Positions 33,985-43,046 of a stretch of 64,000 bases of DNA are shown piece by piece. Source of the stretch: Niallia endozanthoxylica (GTDB lineage Bacteria; Bacillota; Bacilli; Bacillales; Cytobacillaceae); assembly GCF_008710145.1 (NCBI RefSeq), contig NZ_VYKL01000014.1, positions 62,001 to 126,000 of the forward strand, read 5' to 3'. The stretch's first letter is position 1. The number at the start of each line of letters is the position of its first letter. Below the pieces are notes generated by a model that had not been told where the DNA came from, searched no databases, and saw nothing but the letters and a program-made list of their open reading frames with translations. A program made the translations under genes and the position numbers.

Positions 33985-36120
33985 TTATTTTAATTCCCTT
34001 AAATGGAAAATACGGTTTTCATCAAGATAAGCCTCAAATCCGAGCGGAACGACTAATGTTGTTGCTGTGGATTCAAGAATGGCAAAGGCAGAAATTTTGT
34101 TACCTGGCAATAATTTTTCCATTTCATAAATCTCTGCTTGCAGGAACTCACCATCCCAATAAATTTCGCGGTAGCCTATAAAAGCGTCACGAGGCGGTAT
34201 TTCACCGGCTAATGGTTCCTGTGGAATTTGCGGTTTTGCCACTTCAACCACACCACGAACAATCGCACCTGTGATGGAATAGCCTAGCTCTGGTGAAAGT
34301 GCAGCTTTTGCATAGACACGTGCATAGGTCTCTTCAAAGGTCCTTACAAGGCTTTCCCAATCTTCGACAGAATTGAAGGATGAAATCGGAGCTTCAATTT
34401 CGAGATCGTTCAATTGTCCTTGATATTGCATCCGGAATAACAAACGAAAATCAACATCCTCTGGCTGATAATCATTTTTCCTAAATTCCTCTGTTACTTT
34501 GGTCTTTAATTCATCCCATGCGGCTTGTAATTCTCTGCCCGCAAGTAACGCATCAGAATCCTCTGCTCCATCATCAACATTTAAATCCAATGTTTTGTCA
34601 TATCGATATTCGAAATCTGCCGCGCCGCAGCCAAATGCTGAGAACCCAGCAGCCCAAGCAGGAATTAGAACATCTTCAAAACCAAGTCCCTTCGTATAGC
34701 CTGCTGTGTGCAACGGACCACCGCCGCCGTAAGAGAAGCAAACATATTGAGAAGGAGAATACCCTTTTCCTAGAATCATCGACTCAAGATAGTTTCGAAG
34801 CTGTGATTCTAATAATTCGATTACCCCGTATGCTGCATCCTCAACGGTTAAACCAAGCGGATCAGCAATTTGTGTTTTCACCGCTTCATAGGCTTTAGCT
34901 TTTGAAAGCTTAATGACTCCGCCAATGAAATTATCTGGATTAATTAGACCAAGTACGACGTGACAATCTGAAACGGTCACCGTATCCAGTCCGCCTTCAG
35001 GGTTACAAACGCCCACACGGGATCCCGCACTGTCCGGTCCTAGTGTAATATTTCCATAGTTTGGATCAATTCGAACGAAGCTTCCTGTACCCGCACCTGT
35101 TGTATCCATTGAAACAAGCGGCAATGATAAAACCAGACGGGCCATATCAGGACTTGCATTGATGGCTAATTCTCCTTGTGTAATCAAACCAATATCAAAG
35201 CTTGTTCCTCCAATATCAGAGCAAGCCACATTTTTCAAGCCGAGCTGTTCAGCTAAGTATTTGGCGCCAACCATGCCTCCAATTGGACCCGATACGCACG
35301 TTCTTGCCAATTCATTGGCTTTAATACTGATCGTGCCGCCGTGACTAGCCATAATCCGAAGGTCAAAATCGGTTCCTGCTTCCCTTAAAGCTTTATCAAT
35401 ATTTGCCAGTGTTTGACGAGAAGGTTCCGCCGCATAGGCTTCTACAATCGTTGTATTTGTCCGGTGGGATTCTTTTCGAACCGGATAGTAATCAACCGTT
35501 GCAAACACTTTAATGTCTTTATTTGCCTTTGCAACAATTTGTTCCGCGATATCACGAATTCTTCTTTCGTGAGCAGGATATTTATAGGAATGCAGTAAGC
35601 TGACAACAATCGCTTCTACATCCTCATCAATCAATTTTTGAATAGCTGGTTCAATTTCATGCTCATAAAGTGGAATGACCACATTTCCGAAAAGGTCTAC
35701 CCTCTCAGTAACGCCAACAGTCCATTTTCTTGGAACAAGCGGCGGGTCAAAGTGATGGGTATTGATATGAATCTTGTCCGAATAGGAGTAGCCAAGGAAA
35801 GATTGAAGCCCTCGTCCCATTCGGTGGTTATCCTCCATCCCTTTATTTACTACTAATCCAACTCGCCGTCCAACCCTGGAAACGAGGCGGTTGAGCATTG
35901 CCGTTCCAGAATAAACCCCTGCTAAGAGGTTCGGGAATTCGTCCTCCATTTTCGCATCCCATTGGCTCAAAGCGTCTCTAGCAGAGTTTAATAGTCCAAT
36001 ATGCTCGTCTAGCGGAGTAGTTTGTGCCTTACCGACGACAAAATCTCCCTTTTCATCAATAATGAACGTGTCTGTCATAGTACCGCCGGCATCAATAGCA
36101 AGAATTTGAGATTTAGCCAA
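33985..36120 (-). CDS. acxA: Acetone carboxylase, beta subunit (HyuA-like, ATP-binding)
   Basis: 711 residues, matching the about 715 of known beta subunits. The N-terminal ASKHA-type phosphate loop is AIDAGGTMTDTFIID. 'SDIGGTSFDIGLITQGE' and 'SYGGGGPLHTAGYTKGLG' are the later nucleotide-site motifs of hydantoinase A proteins. This subunit uses ATP to phosphorylate acetone (enol) and bicarbonate. It starts at TTG with GGGAG upstream. The first gene of the operon, about 80 bases behind a sigma-54 promoter and divergent from the activator gene. Confidence 0.92.
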   Translation of the reverse strand: MAKSQILAIDAGGTMTDTFIIDEKGDFVVGKAQTTPLDEHIGLLNSARDALSQWDAKMEDEFPNLLAGVYSGTAMLNRLVSRVGRRVGLVVNKGMEDNHRMGRGLQSFLGYSYSDKIHINTHHFDPPLVPRKWTVGVTERVDLFGNVVIPLYEHEIEPAIQKLIDEDVEAIVVSLLHSYKYPAHERRIRDIAEQIVAKANKDIKVFATVDYYPVRKESHRTNTTIVEAYAAEPSRQTLANIDKALREAGTDFDLRIMASHGGTISIKANELARTCVSGPIGGMVGAKYLAEQLGLKNVACSDIGGTSFDIGLITQGELAINASPDMARLVLSLPLVSMDTTGAGTGSFVRIDPNYGNITLGPDSAGSRVGVCNPEGGLDTVTVSDCHVVLGLINPDNFIGGVIKLSKAKAYEAVKTQIADPLGLTVEDAAYGVIELLESQLRNYLESMILGKGYSPSQYVCFSYGGGGPLHTAGYTKGLGFEDVLIPAWAAGFSAFGCGAADFEYRYDKTLDLNVDDGAEDSDALLAGRELQAAWDELKTKVTEEFRKNDYQPEDVDFRLLFRMQYQGQLNDLEIEAPISSFNSVEDWESLVRTFEETYARVYAKAALSPELGYSITGAIVRGVVEVAKPQIPQEPLAGEIPPRDAFIGYREIYWDGEFLQAEIYEMEKLLPGNKISAFAILESTATTLVVPLGFEAYLDENRIFHLRELK

Positions 36121-36211
36121 ATAAAACGCTCTCCCTTCAATTGAAAGTAAATGGATTAAACAGCAGTTTATGTAAAAATAGCAGTCTTATTATTGCTGTC
36201 ACTAGTAATCT

Positions 36212-36228
36212 AGCAAGCAGCGTGCCAA
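36212..36228 (-). promoter_or_regulatory. Sigma-54 (-24/-12) promoter of the acetone carboxylase operon
   Basis: Minus strand TTGGCACGCTGCTTGCT matches TTGGCAC-N5-TTGCW exactly, with GG at -24 and GC at -12. Predicted RNA start is near 36201, about 80 bases before acxA. The divergent gene encodes a sigma-54 activator, which fits. Confidence 0.9.
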
Positions 36229-36496
36229 CTTTCCGTCATTTTCAAATTTTTTATATAAAAAGGGGTTAAGAATGGCTTATGTTACTCAGCTACAAATGGG
36301 CTTTATCTAAGCAAAATCCCCATTTCATTAGACTTTTCACCCTATCTCAAAGGCTTCAGCATGGTTTATAAAAATTTAGATGAGTCAAAAAACGAACCCG
36401 TTCTTTACCACTTACAGGCTTTCCAATACATCCTTTATAATGTGAGAGATAATAGAAAAAAAACTGTTCAATCAACCTGTATTATTTTGCAACACA

Positions 36497-36526
36497 TGTA
36501 GCGCTACAGATTGTTTTATCAAAACA
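36497..36526. promoter_or_regulatory. Candidate upstream activator sites for the acx sigma-54 activator
   Basis: Two adjacent perfect palindromes, TGTAGCGCTACA (36497-36508) and TGTTTTATCAAAACA (36512-36526). They lie about 270-300 bases upstream of the -24/-12 promoter, the usual range for enhancer sites of such activators. Which one is bound is not known. Confidence 0.55.
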
Positions 36527-36553
36527 GTCAATTAACTATTGATTTAGCCTGCT

Positions 36554-36604
36554 GGGTCGTTTAATATTTTAAATATACTGAATATTTGAAATATTAAACG
36601 ACCC
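36554..36604. repeat. 51-base near-perfect hairpin in front of the activator gene
   Basis: A perfect 16-bp arm pair (GGGTCGTTTAATATTT at 36554 with its complement at 36589), then one mismatch, a 6-bp AAATAT/ATATTT stem and a 5-base loop. It lies 78 bases before the activator start. No T-tract follows. Possible operator for self-control or leader RNA structure. Confidence 0.7.
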
Positions 36605-36681
36605 ATTGTTTCACATTCATCTATATTCACTGATTGCTTGTAAAAAATATTCTAAATTTATATAAGGAGGTTTCATACAAG

Positions 36682-38655
36682 TTGGATAACCCTTTTCTCT
36701 CTATTTTTTCCACAAAGGATTTATCGAATAAAGTTAGTGAAATCAAACATAAATGGGAAACCTTCATCACAAATCCTACTAATGGTGAAAATCTGGAAAA
36801 TATCGTTCGCCGCGATATCCTGCATTCATGGAGCCGCTGTCATTCTATCGGAATTAATCCGGAACAAAAACAAGCAAGAACAGCACTAACTTCGTTTGAA
36901 CTAGAAACCCTTCTGTCAGAATCCGAACTGTACCATACAGCTAAACCGATTATTGATAATATTTATGATAAATTAATTGGTACGGGCTATTTAATTACTC
37001 TTAATGATGAAAGTGGAAAAATGCTCTATTTAAAAGGCGAAAAGGAACTTATTAGAAAGACAGAGAGAATCAATTTTTTGCCAGGGATGGATTGGAGTGA
37101 AAATGCAGCAGGAACGAATGCTATTGGTACAAGCATTGTTTCTAAAAAACCCATTCAAGTATTTTCTGCTGAACATTTCTGTGAAGGCTTTCATCCTATG
37201 ACTTGTTCTGCATCACCTATTTTTCATCCATATACCAAAAATGCCATTGGAGCCATTGACTTTACAGGATTTTGGCCAAGCACACAACCTCATACACTCG
37301 GATTAGCCGTCTCCCTCGCTCAAATGATTGAACAACAACTTCAGCTTAAGTATCGAAGCAAATATACGAAGCTCGAAGAATATTACCATCAATATACATT
37401 CAAATACAGGGAGCATTCTGTACTTGTCATAAGCAACGATGCCGTTCTAGTAAATGGAGATCGAACATTATTGAATGTCCTTCAATTGAAAAAAGAATCA
37501 ACTTTTGAGAACCATCTAAAGATAAAAAAACTTCTTCAGAATCCAGCTTCTTTCTTTAATCAAGCGAAAGAGTATCAATTTATCCACCTAGAACCCATTA
37601 TCATCAATTATGAAGAAGTTGGTTATGCGGCTATTTTAAACAAGAAAGCTAAGGCATCATCCAGCATGCTAGCGCTAGCTCAAGCAAAGGATCATCAGTT
37701 GATTGGTGAGTCTGTGGAAATGAAAGAAATTTTACATAAATGCCGGCAGATTGCATTGGTCACCACCCCTGTCTTGTTAACAGGTGAAACAGGCACAGGG
37801 AAAGAATTAATTGCCAGATATATTCATGATGTTAGTTCAAGAAGTGATAAACCCTTTATCGCGATTAATTGCGGTGCCATGCAGAAAGAGCTCATCGGCA
37901 GTGAACTATTTGGGTATGAAAGCGGTACCTTTACTGGAGGAAAAAAAGAAGGAAAGAAGGGTAAATTCGAAGAAGCGAACGGCGGTACCATCTTTTTAGA
38001 TGAAATTGGAGAAATGCCACTCGATCTGCAAGTGCATTTACTTCGTGTTCTTCAGGAAAAAGAATTGACAAGGTTAGGTTCATCCAAGACCATTACAATC
38101 GACGTTAAAGTAATTGCAGCAACGCATAGAAACTTAGAGGCGATGATTGAGGAAGGATTGTTCCGACGAGATTTATTTTTCAGGCTGAATGTAATCTCCT
38201 TTTCCGTTCCCTCCTTATCTGAGAGAACAGAAGATATTATCCCTATCAGCCATCACTATTTACGTTTATTTGCTGAGAAATATAATAAAACTCTGTCGCT
38301 TCGTTTAGCAGAAAAAACGGAAAGCTTCTTTTTAAGTTATAAATGGCCGGGCAATATTCGAGAATTAAGAAATGCCTTGGAACATGCTGTCATCTTTAGT
38401 GATTCAGCAGAGATTGATGTCAGGCACTTGCCCGATTATCTGGCCCATGTTCAACCACAGCCAGCACTTGACAAGGTGGAACATGATAGCTTTTCTGTTA
38501 TGGAAAAAACAGAAATGGAGCAAATAAGAAAGCTTTTGATTCATAGCAAATGGAATATTTCAGCTGTTGCTAAAGAGTTGAGAATGGCAAGATCCACCTT
38601 ATATCGAAAGCTCAAAAAGTATCAGTTGAGGGATTTGAATAATACTTTCCAATGA
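36682..38655 (+). CDS. acxR: Sigma-54-dependent activator (AcoR/AcxR-type), probable regulator of acetone carboxylase
   Basis: 657 residues from a TTG with AAGGAGG 11 bases upstream; a TTG at 36634 would precede this ribosome site. The N-terminus has a GAF-like sensor ('GTGYLITLNDESGKMLYLKG', 'NAAGTNAIGTSIVSKKPIQV'), as in AcoR/AcxR activators. The AAA+ domain has Walker A GETGTGKE and Walker B GGTIFLDEIGEM. The sigma-54 contact loop reads GTFTGG where most activators have GAFTGA. An arginine-finger region (FRRDLFFRLNV) and a Fis-type helix-turn-helix (SAVAKELRMARSTLYRKLKK) follow. It is divergent from acxA, which carries a consensus sigma-54 promoter. Confidence 0.92.
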   Translation: MDNPFLSIFSTKDLSNKVSEIKHKWETFITNPTNGENLENIVRRDILHSWSRCHSIGINPEQKQARTALTSFELETLLSESELYHTAKPIIDNIYDKLIGTGYLITLNDESGKMLYLKGEKELIRKTERINFLPGMDWSENAAGTNAIGTSIVSKKPIQVFSAEHFCEGFHPMTCSASPIFHPYTKNAIGAIDFTGFWPSTQPHTLGLAVSLAQMIEQQLQLKYRSKYTKLEEYYHQYTFKYREHSVLVISNDAVLVNGDRTLLNVLQLKKESTFENHLKIKKLLQNPASFFNQAKEYQFIHLEPIIINYEEVGYAAILNKKAKASSSMLALAQAKDHQLIGESVEMKEILHKCRQIALVTTPVLLTGETGTGKELIARYIHDVSSRSDKPFIAINCGAMQKELIGSELFGYESGTFTGGKKEGKKGKFEEANGGTIFLDEIGEMPLDLQVHLLRVLQEKELTRLGSSKTITIDVKVIAATHRNLEAMIEEGLFRRDLFFRLNVISFSVPSLSERTEDIIPISHHYLRLFAEKYNKTLSLRLAEKTESFFLSYKWPGNIRELRNALEHAVIFSDSAEIDVRHLPDYLAHVQPQPALDKVEHDSFSVMEKTEMEQIRKLLIHSKWNISAVAKELRMARSTLYRKLKKYQLRDLNNTFQ

Positions 38656-38741
38656 AAGGCTGCCATTGATCTGATGTAATGGAGTTAAAACACAAACAAG
38701 CCTGTTATTAAGTATGTAAGATTTATACTATAGTGATAAGC

Positions 38742-38772
38742 AAACTAGGTTACTGACCTAGTTTCTTTTTAT
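38742..38772 (+). terminator. Terminator after the activator gene
   Basis: AAACTAGGT/ACCTAGTTT with a five-base loop, followed by CTTTTTATG. Confidence 0.8.
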
Positions 38773-38953
38773 GTACAGCATGATTTTTTATAGGTCACCT
38801 TGTATATACCAGGAAAGATACTGAAAACAACATTTTGATATTACTATTGTTAACCTGCTTTCAATGAAAGATAATAGTGGAAGAAATATCAACTCTCATT
38901 TTAATAGTCTAGAAGGATGTACCGATTTCAATTCCTTCGGAAAGAGGTTAATC

Positions 38954-40255
38954 GTGAAATCAAATAAATCGAAAGCTATGGAGCGTCAGGTGTCATCTTC
39001 ACAGAGTTGCATTCACTCTGTTGAAAAGCAGAAACAATTATATCGACGGACGCTGTTTATTGTGGTGATTTCCCAGATTTTTGGCGGAGCGGGTCTTGCA
39101 GCAGGGATAACGGTCGGAGCACTGCTTGCTGAGGATATGTTAGGAACCAATCAGTTTGCAGGGCTTCCTATTGCCTTATTTACACTTGGTTCTGCTGCGG
39201 CGTCCTATTTGATTGGACGGATATCGCAGCGTTTTGGGCGGCGTCCCGGACTGGCAGCTGGATTTTTGACTGGTGGAATAGGTGCCATTGGGGTCATTAT
39301 TGCCGCCTTAACGAATAATATCATCCTTCTATTCGCTTCCCTGCTTATCTATGGAAGCGGCACAGCGACAAATCTACAGGCAAGGTATGCGGGAACTGAT
39401 TTAGCACATTCCACACAAAGAGCAACAGCGGTTAGCATTGCCATGGTTTCAACTACGTTAGGTGCGGTCGCAGGGCCTAATTTGGTTGAGGTAATGGGTG
39501 ATGTTGCAGTGAAAATTGGTGTTCCTGCCCTTGCAGGTCCTTTCATCCTTGCTGCTGCAGCATTCATTCTTGCTGGTTTGGTCCATTTGATTTTCCTGCG
39601 GCCAGATCCGCTCATTGTGGCAAAGGCCATTGCAGATGGACAGAACACCAAAGATAAGAATCTTTTACACCCGAATGCTACGGAGCTTGCAAATAACAAA
39701 CGTGGAATCATAGCCGGGGCTTCTGTTATGCTTTTCACCCAAATTGTCATGGTTGCCATTATGACGATGACACCTGTGCATATGAGAAGTCATGGTCATG
39801 ATTTAAGTGCAGTAGGAATGGTCATTGGCTTTCATATTGGCTCCATGTACCTTCCCTCACTCGTAACAGGGATCCTTGTCGATAAAATAGGACGAACGAA
39901 AATGGCCATTGCCGCAGGAATCACTCTTCTGGCTGCCGGTGTCACAGCTGCCTTTGCACCCGCAGATTCCATGTTTGTATTGATTATGGCTCTATCGTTA
40001 CTTGGACTTGGCTGGAATTTTGGCTTAATCAGCGGCACCACCCTCATTGTGGATTCAACGACTCCTTTCAATCGTGCAAAAACACAGGGAACCGTAGACA
40101 TCCTGATTGCTTTAGCCGGAGCATCCGGGGGTGCGCTTTCAGGGATGGTAGCAGCGCATACGAGTTATGCGGCACTTTCCCTTTCTGGAGGGATCCTTGC
40201 CTTGCTGCTGATTCCTGTTATTATTTGGTCTCGCAGTATTCAAAAGAATGAATAA
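38954..40255 (+). CDS. MFS transporter of unknown substrate
   Basis: 433 residues from a GTG preceded by AAAGAGG; in-frame starts up to 90 bases further upstream exist but have no good ribosome site. After a charged 35-residue N-terminus come about 12 spans, with the MFS motif at loop 2/3 as GRISQRFGRRPG and a second copy DKIGRTKMA. The small-residue-rich spans and motif order recall YfkF/YnfM-like drug or metabolite exporters. It follows the acx activator, with a terminator between, so co-regulation is uncertain. Confidence 0.85.
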   Translation: MKSNKSKAMERQVSSSQSCIHSVEKQKQLYRRTLFIVVISQIFGGAGLAAGITVGALLAEDMLGTNQFAGLPIALFTLGSAAASYLIGRISQRFGRRPGLAAGFLTGGIGAIGVIIAALTNNIILLFASLLIYGSGTATNLQARYAGTDLAHSTQRATAVSIAMVSTTLGAVAGPNLVEVMGDVAVKIGVPALAGPFILAAAAFILAGLVHLIFLRPDPLIVAKAIADGQNTKDKNLLHPNATELANNKRGIIAGASVMLFTQIVMVAIMTMTPVHMRSHGHDLSAVGMVIGFHIGSMYLPSLVTGILVDKIGRTKMAIAAGITLLAAGVTAAFAPADSMFVLIMALSLLGLGWNFGLISGTTLIVDSTTPFNRAKTQGTVDILIALAGASGGALSGMVAAHTSYAALSLSGGILALLLIPVIIWSRSIQKNE

Positions 40256-40272
40256 CTCTTCTTCAATTTAAA

Positions 40273-40302
40273 AATAGAAGCAGGCTTTGGCCTGCTTCTA
40301 TT
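40273..40302. terminator. Bidirectional terminator between convergent MFS and extradiol dioxygenase genes
   Basis: AATAGAAGCAGGC pairs perfectly with GCCTGCTTCTATT across a four-base loop, with A- and T-rich flanks. Confidence 0.85.
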
Positions 40303-40322
40303 ACTGTTCGTCTATCAAGACT

Positions 40323-41228
40323 TTATTTTTCTATAAGACTTAACTTTTCCTCAATTTTTCCTTTTGATGCAAATTCCGGACTAGGTTTGCCGCCCCATCT
40401 ATCTAGCGTCCATGGACTTGGCTCAAGTAAGCGGGCATCTCTGGCATTTTCTTCTGGAAACTCTTCCATCCCAAAGCTATATTCCATAGTCATTCCATCA
40501 GGGTCTAAGAAATAGAAGAAGATACTCTCCGATGGCTCATGACGTCCTGGACCAAATGCGATAGGAACATCGCTATTTAACACACGATTTCTCGCAATTC
40601 CAATATCATCAATATCTTCCACCATAAAATTGACATGGTGTAATTTATTCTCGGTATTTTTAATCAAGGCAAAGGAATGGTGATATGGATTTGGGAAACA
40701 ACGCAGCCAAGCATTTTCACCCAAATGATCAGAAACAATAAAGTTCAATTGTTCAGTAAAGAACTTTATTGTACTATCGACATCAACTGTATTTAGAACC
40801 ACATGCCCTAATCGTTGGATTTTCGTATGTTTCGGAACAAAGTTTTTAATCATATGCATCATTTTGCTATAAAACTCTAACTCTAATCCTGTATTCGGTT
40901 CAACAATACGGAAGGTGCGCCCTTGTTTCAGTTCCTTCTGCTCCTCCTGTGACACTTCTCTTGGATTTAAACCGTTTTTCACAAACTCTTGGTAAGCCAA
41001 TTCAAGTTGCTTATCATTTTCTAATTGGAAGCCTACTCTTTTGATACCCGGCTCCTGTGATGGATACAAGATAAGATTATGATGGTCATTGCTGCAACGG
41101 AAAAAGGATATTCCCTTTTCATTCGTTTCCACATGCTGCAAGCCAACCATTTGATCATAGAACTCTGTTGATTTCTCAACATCACTTACATTTAATGCTA
41201 CATACCCAATTTTTTTATATCGAAACAT
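40323..41228 (-). CDS. Two-domain VOC extradiol dioxygenase (catechol 2,3-dioxygenase/BphC-like)
   Basis: 301 residues built of two VOC domains (about 5-120 and 135-260). The second has the Fe(II) ligand pattern His142 (RLGHVVLN), His197/198 (KLHHVNFMVED) and Glu249 (GMTMEYSFG), as in type I extradiol dioxygenases. It opens a catechol ring next to the hydroxyls (meta cleavage). It is the last gene of the LysR-controlled operon, 20 bases after the small Rieske subunit. If the ring carries a carboxylate, the product would suit the ACMSD-like amidohydrolase encoded upstream. Confidence 0.9.
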   Translation of the reverse strand: MFRYKKIGYVALNVSDVEKSTEFYDQMVGLQHVETNEKGISFFRCSNDHHNLILYPSQEPGIKRVGFQLENDKQLELAYQEFVKNGLNPREVSQEEQKELKQGRTFRIVEPNTGLELEFYSKMMHMIKNFVPKHTKIQRLGHVVLNTVDVDSTIKFFTEQLNFIVSDHLGENAWLRCFPNPYHHSFALIKNTENKLHHVNFMVEDIDDIGIARNRVLNSDVPIAFGPGRHEPSESIFFYFLDPDGMTMEYSFGMEEFPEENARDARLLEPSPWTLDRWGGKPSPEFASKGKIEEKLSLIEK

Positions 41229-41248
41229 CTAAATCTCCCCTATCTTTC

Positions 41249-41728
41249 TTATAATATTAAACTTACTTTTCCTTGTGGACGTAAACTTTCAAGCTTCAAT
41301 ACTACTTTCTTTTCCTCTATCTTTAACTGTTCATTTTCAATTACCAATTTGTATTCTAGGACGCCAATGAAAGAATCAAGATCTGCTCGTTTTGATCGGT
41401 AGGTGGTAAAATTGCATTTAACAGAAATAGAATTCTCATCTTGGTCTACCATTCGAACATTATTGTAATTTCTCAGCGTTGAAGAGTGCGGATATTCTAC
41501 ATGGGCTTCTTTTTTTAACAATCGTAATGCCCTCTGTTCAAGCCGTGCTCTATCATCGTTTACGAGATAAAGAGACTTAGCTGAGTCTGCATTAGGGTTT
41601 CCAATCGGCGGGATGAGATAGGAGCCGTTAGATGAAAATAAGGTCGCCCACTCTTCTAATTTCCACTCATCCAAAAGTTCAGCTTCCATGTATAAGAAAT
41701 CCTCTATGGCTTGACGTGTGATATTCAT
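41249..41728 (-). CDS. Rieske ring-hydroxylating dioxygenase, beta (small) subunit, second system
   Basis: 159 residues. 'LYMEAELLDEWKLEEWATLF' is the family's opening helix (E-x-LLD-x-x-x-x-x-W), then SNGSYLIPPIG, 'HSSTLRNYNNVRMVDQDEN' and strands ending in KKVVLKLESL. It fits ring_hydroxyl_B proteins. It overlaps the alpha-subunit gene by four bases (ATGA), a sign of coupled synthesis of the two subunits. Confidence 0.88.
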   Translation of the reverse strand: MNITRQAIEDFLYMEAELLDEWKLEEWATLFSSNGSYLIPPIGNPNADSAKSLYLVNDDRARLEQRALRLLKKEAHVEYPHSSTLRNYNNVRMVDQDENSISVKCNFTTYRSKRADLDSFIGVLEYKLVIENEQLKIEEKKVVLKLESLRPQGKVSLIL

Positions 41729-43008
41729 CCTTTCACCTTCTCTTCTTCAACGTTTATAGAATTTGAATTGGAAAGGATTTCATTGTATTTTCTCCAAAAT
41801 CCACGCATTTGTTCTTCATCATTAGAAAGTGGCTGCTCACGAATCATTCCTTTAGAAATATCATTCCATTCTACCTCTTGATTGTTCAAGAACCCTTCCT
41901 GACAAAGCTCAAGTGCTTCATTATCATCTGGAGTAGCAAACCCTCCTGGACCAATAAACTCCAAGAAGTTATCATTTCTTCTCCGTCTAAATTCCTCATT
42001 TTCTCCTTTTGCAGCTAAAGCATAGCCTGTCACTTCCATATACCCTGGTTCAATGGGATAGAACGTACGAATGGTGATCGCCATAATATCATTGATAACC
42101 AAGTTAGGGAAAATAAGGAGATTGCGATTCTTTTGGGTAATCCTTTCCGCTCTTTCTTTTCCAAATTTATTTTCTAATTTACGAGTGATTTCATCGATTT
42201 CTTTCTGCCCTTCTTCCCCCCAGGCTGGAATCCAGCGTCCGACAGGTCTTCCCCAAGGTGCTGTATATTCCACTACTGCGTGGCCGTTACCTAGATCAAG
42301 TCCCACCCCCTGTAGATCACCCTTCGACAATTCTCCGCCCCGTGTTGCCACAATTTCAAAATAAGTCTTATGCGTCGGCATGCCGTGATAAGAATCTACG
42401 CTATTTTCAGATAAAAGCTTCCAGTTTGCACGGACGCTATATTCCTGTGGATCTAGTAATACTTCCATACCTAATTCTGACTGATCAGCAACTAAATCAA
42501 GATATTCTTTTGCATTTCCTAGATAGTCGTCAAGCGAAATCGCGTTGTCATCGAAATTGACGAAAACAAATTCACGATAGGATTCAAGCCTAGTAACCTC
42601 TTTTAAATTTTTGGATCCATTACAGTTAAAGGTTTCAGAAAAGCCATCTTTACCTGGCATTCCAACTAATTCCCCTTTATTCGTAAAGCTCCATGCGTGA
42701 TAGAAACAGCGGAACACCTTTGTATTCCCTTTATTTTCACGACAAACAAGTGCCCCGCGGTGTGTACAAGAATTGTATAAAGCCCTAACTACACCATCAC
42801 TGCCTCGTGTAAATAATAGATTTCTTCCGCCTACTTTTCTTCGAACAAAGTCTCCATTTTTCGGTATTTCTGATTCATGCCCGATATATAGCCAACACTT
42901 ACTGAAGATTTCTTTTTTCTCTCGTTCTAAGATTTGCTGTTCTGTAAAAACACTGCGATGAACTAAAAATTCGGAGTTCAACTTATCTTCAACAACAAAC
43001 TTTTTCAT
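41725..43008 (-). CDS. Rieske ring-hydroxylating dioxygenase, alpha (large) subunit, second system
   Basis: 427 residues. Rieske cluster ligands are Cys81-x-His83 and Cys101-x2-His104 (CTHRGALVC, CFYHAW). The mononuclear iron site is in ENSVDSYHGMPTHKTY. It is only distantly similar to the alpha subunit at 26249-27607, so the two oxygenases probably have different substrates. The ring type cannot be set by eye; aryl carboxylates (benzoate, cumate or similar) are plausible given the decarboxylase-like and hydrolase genes upstream. No reductase or ferredoxin gene is nearby. Confidence 0.92.
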   Translation of the reverse strand: MKKFVVEDKLNSEFLVHRSVFTEQQILEREKKEIFSKCWLYIGHESEIPKNGDFVRRKVGGRNLLFTRGSDGVVRALYNSCTHRGALVCRENKGNTKVFRCFYHAWSFTNKGELVGMPGKDGFSETFNCNGSKNLKEVTRLESYREFVFVNFDDNAISLDDYLGNAKEYLDLVADQSELGMEVLLDPQEYSVRANWKLLSENSVDSYHGMPTHKTYFEIVATRGGELSKGDLQGVGLDLGNGHAVVEYTAPWGRPVGRWIPAWGEEGQKEIDEITRKLENKFGKERAERITQKNRNLLIFPNLVINDIMAITIRTFYPIEPGYMEVTGYALAAKGENEEFRRRRNDNFLEFIGPGGFATPDDNEALELCQEGFLNNQEVEWNDISKGMIREQPLSNDEEQMRGFWRKYNEILSNSNSINVEEEKVKG

Positions 43009-43046
43009 AAAAATTCCTCCTCATCATTCCATAAATTATTTATAAT

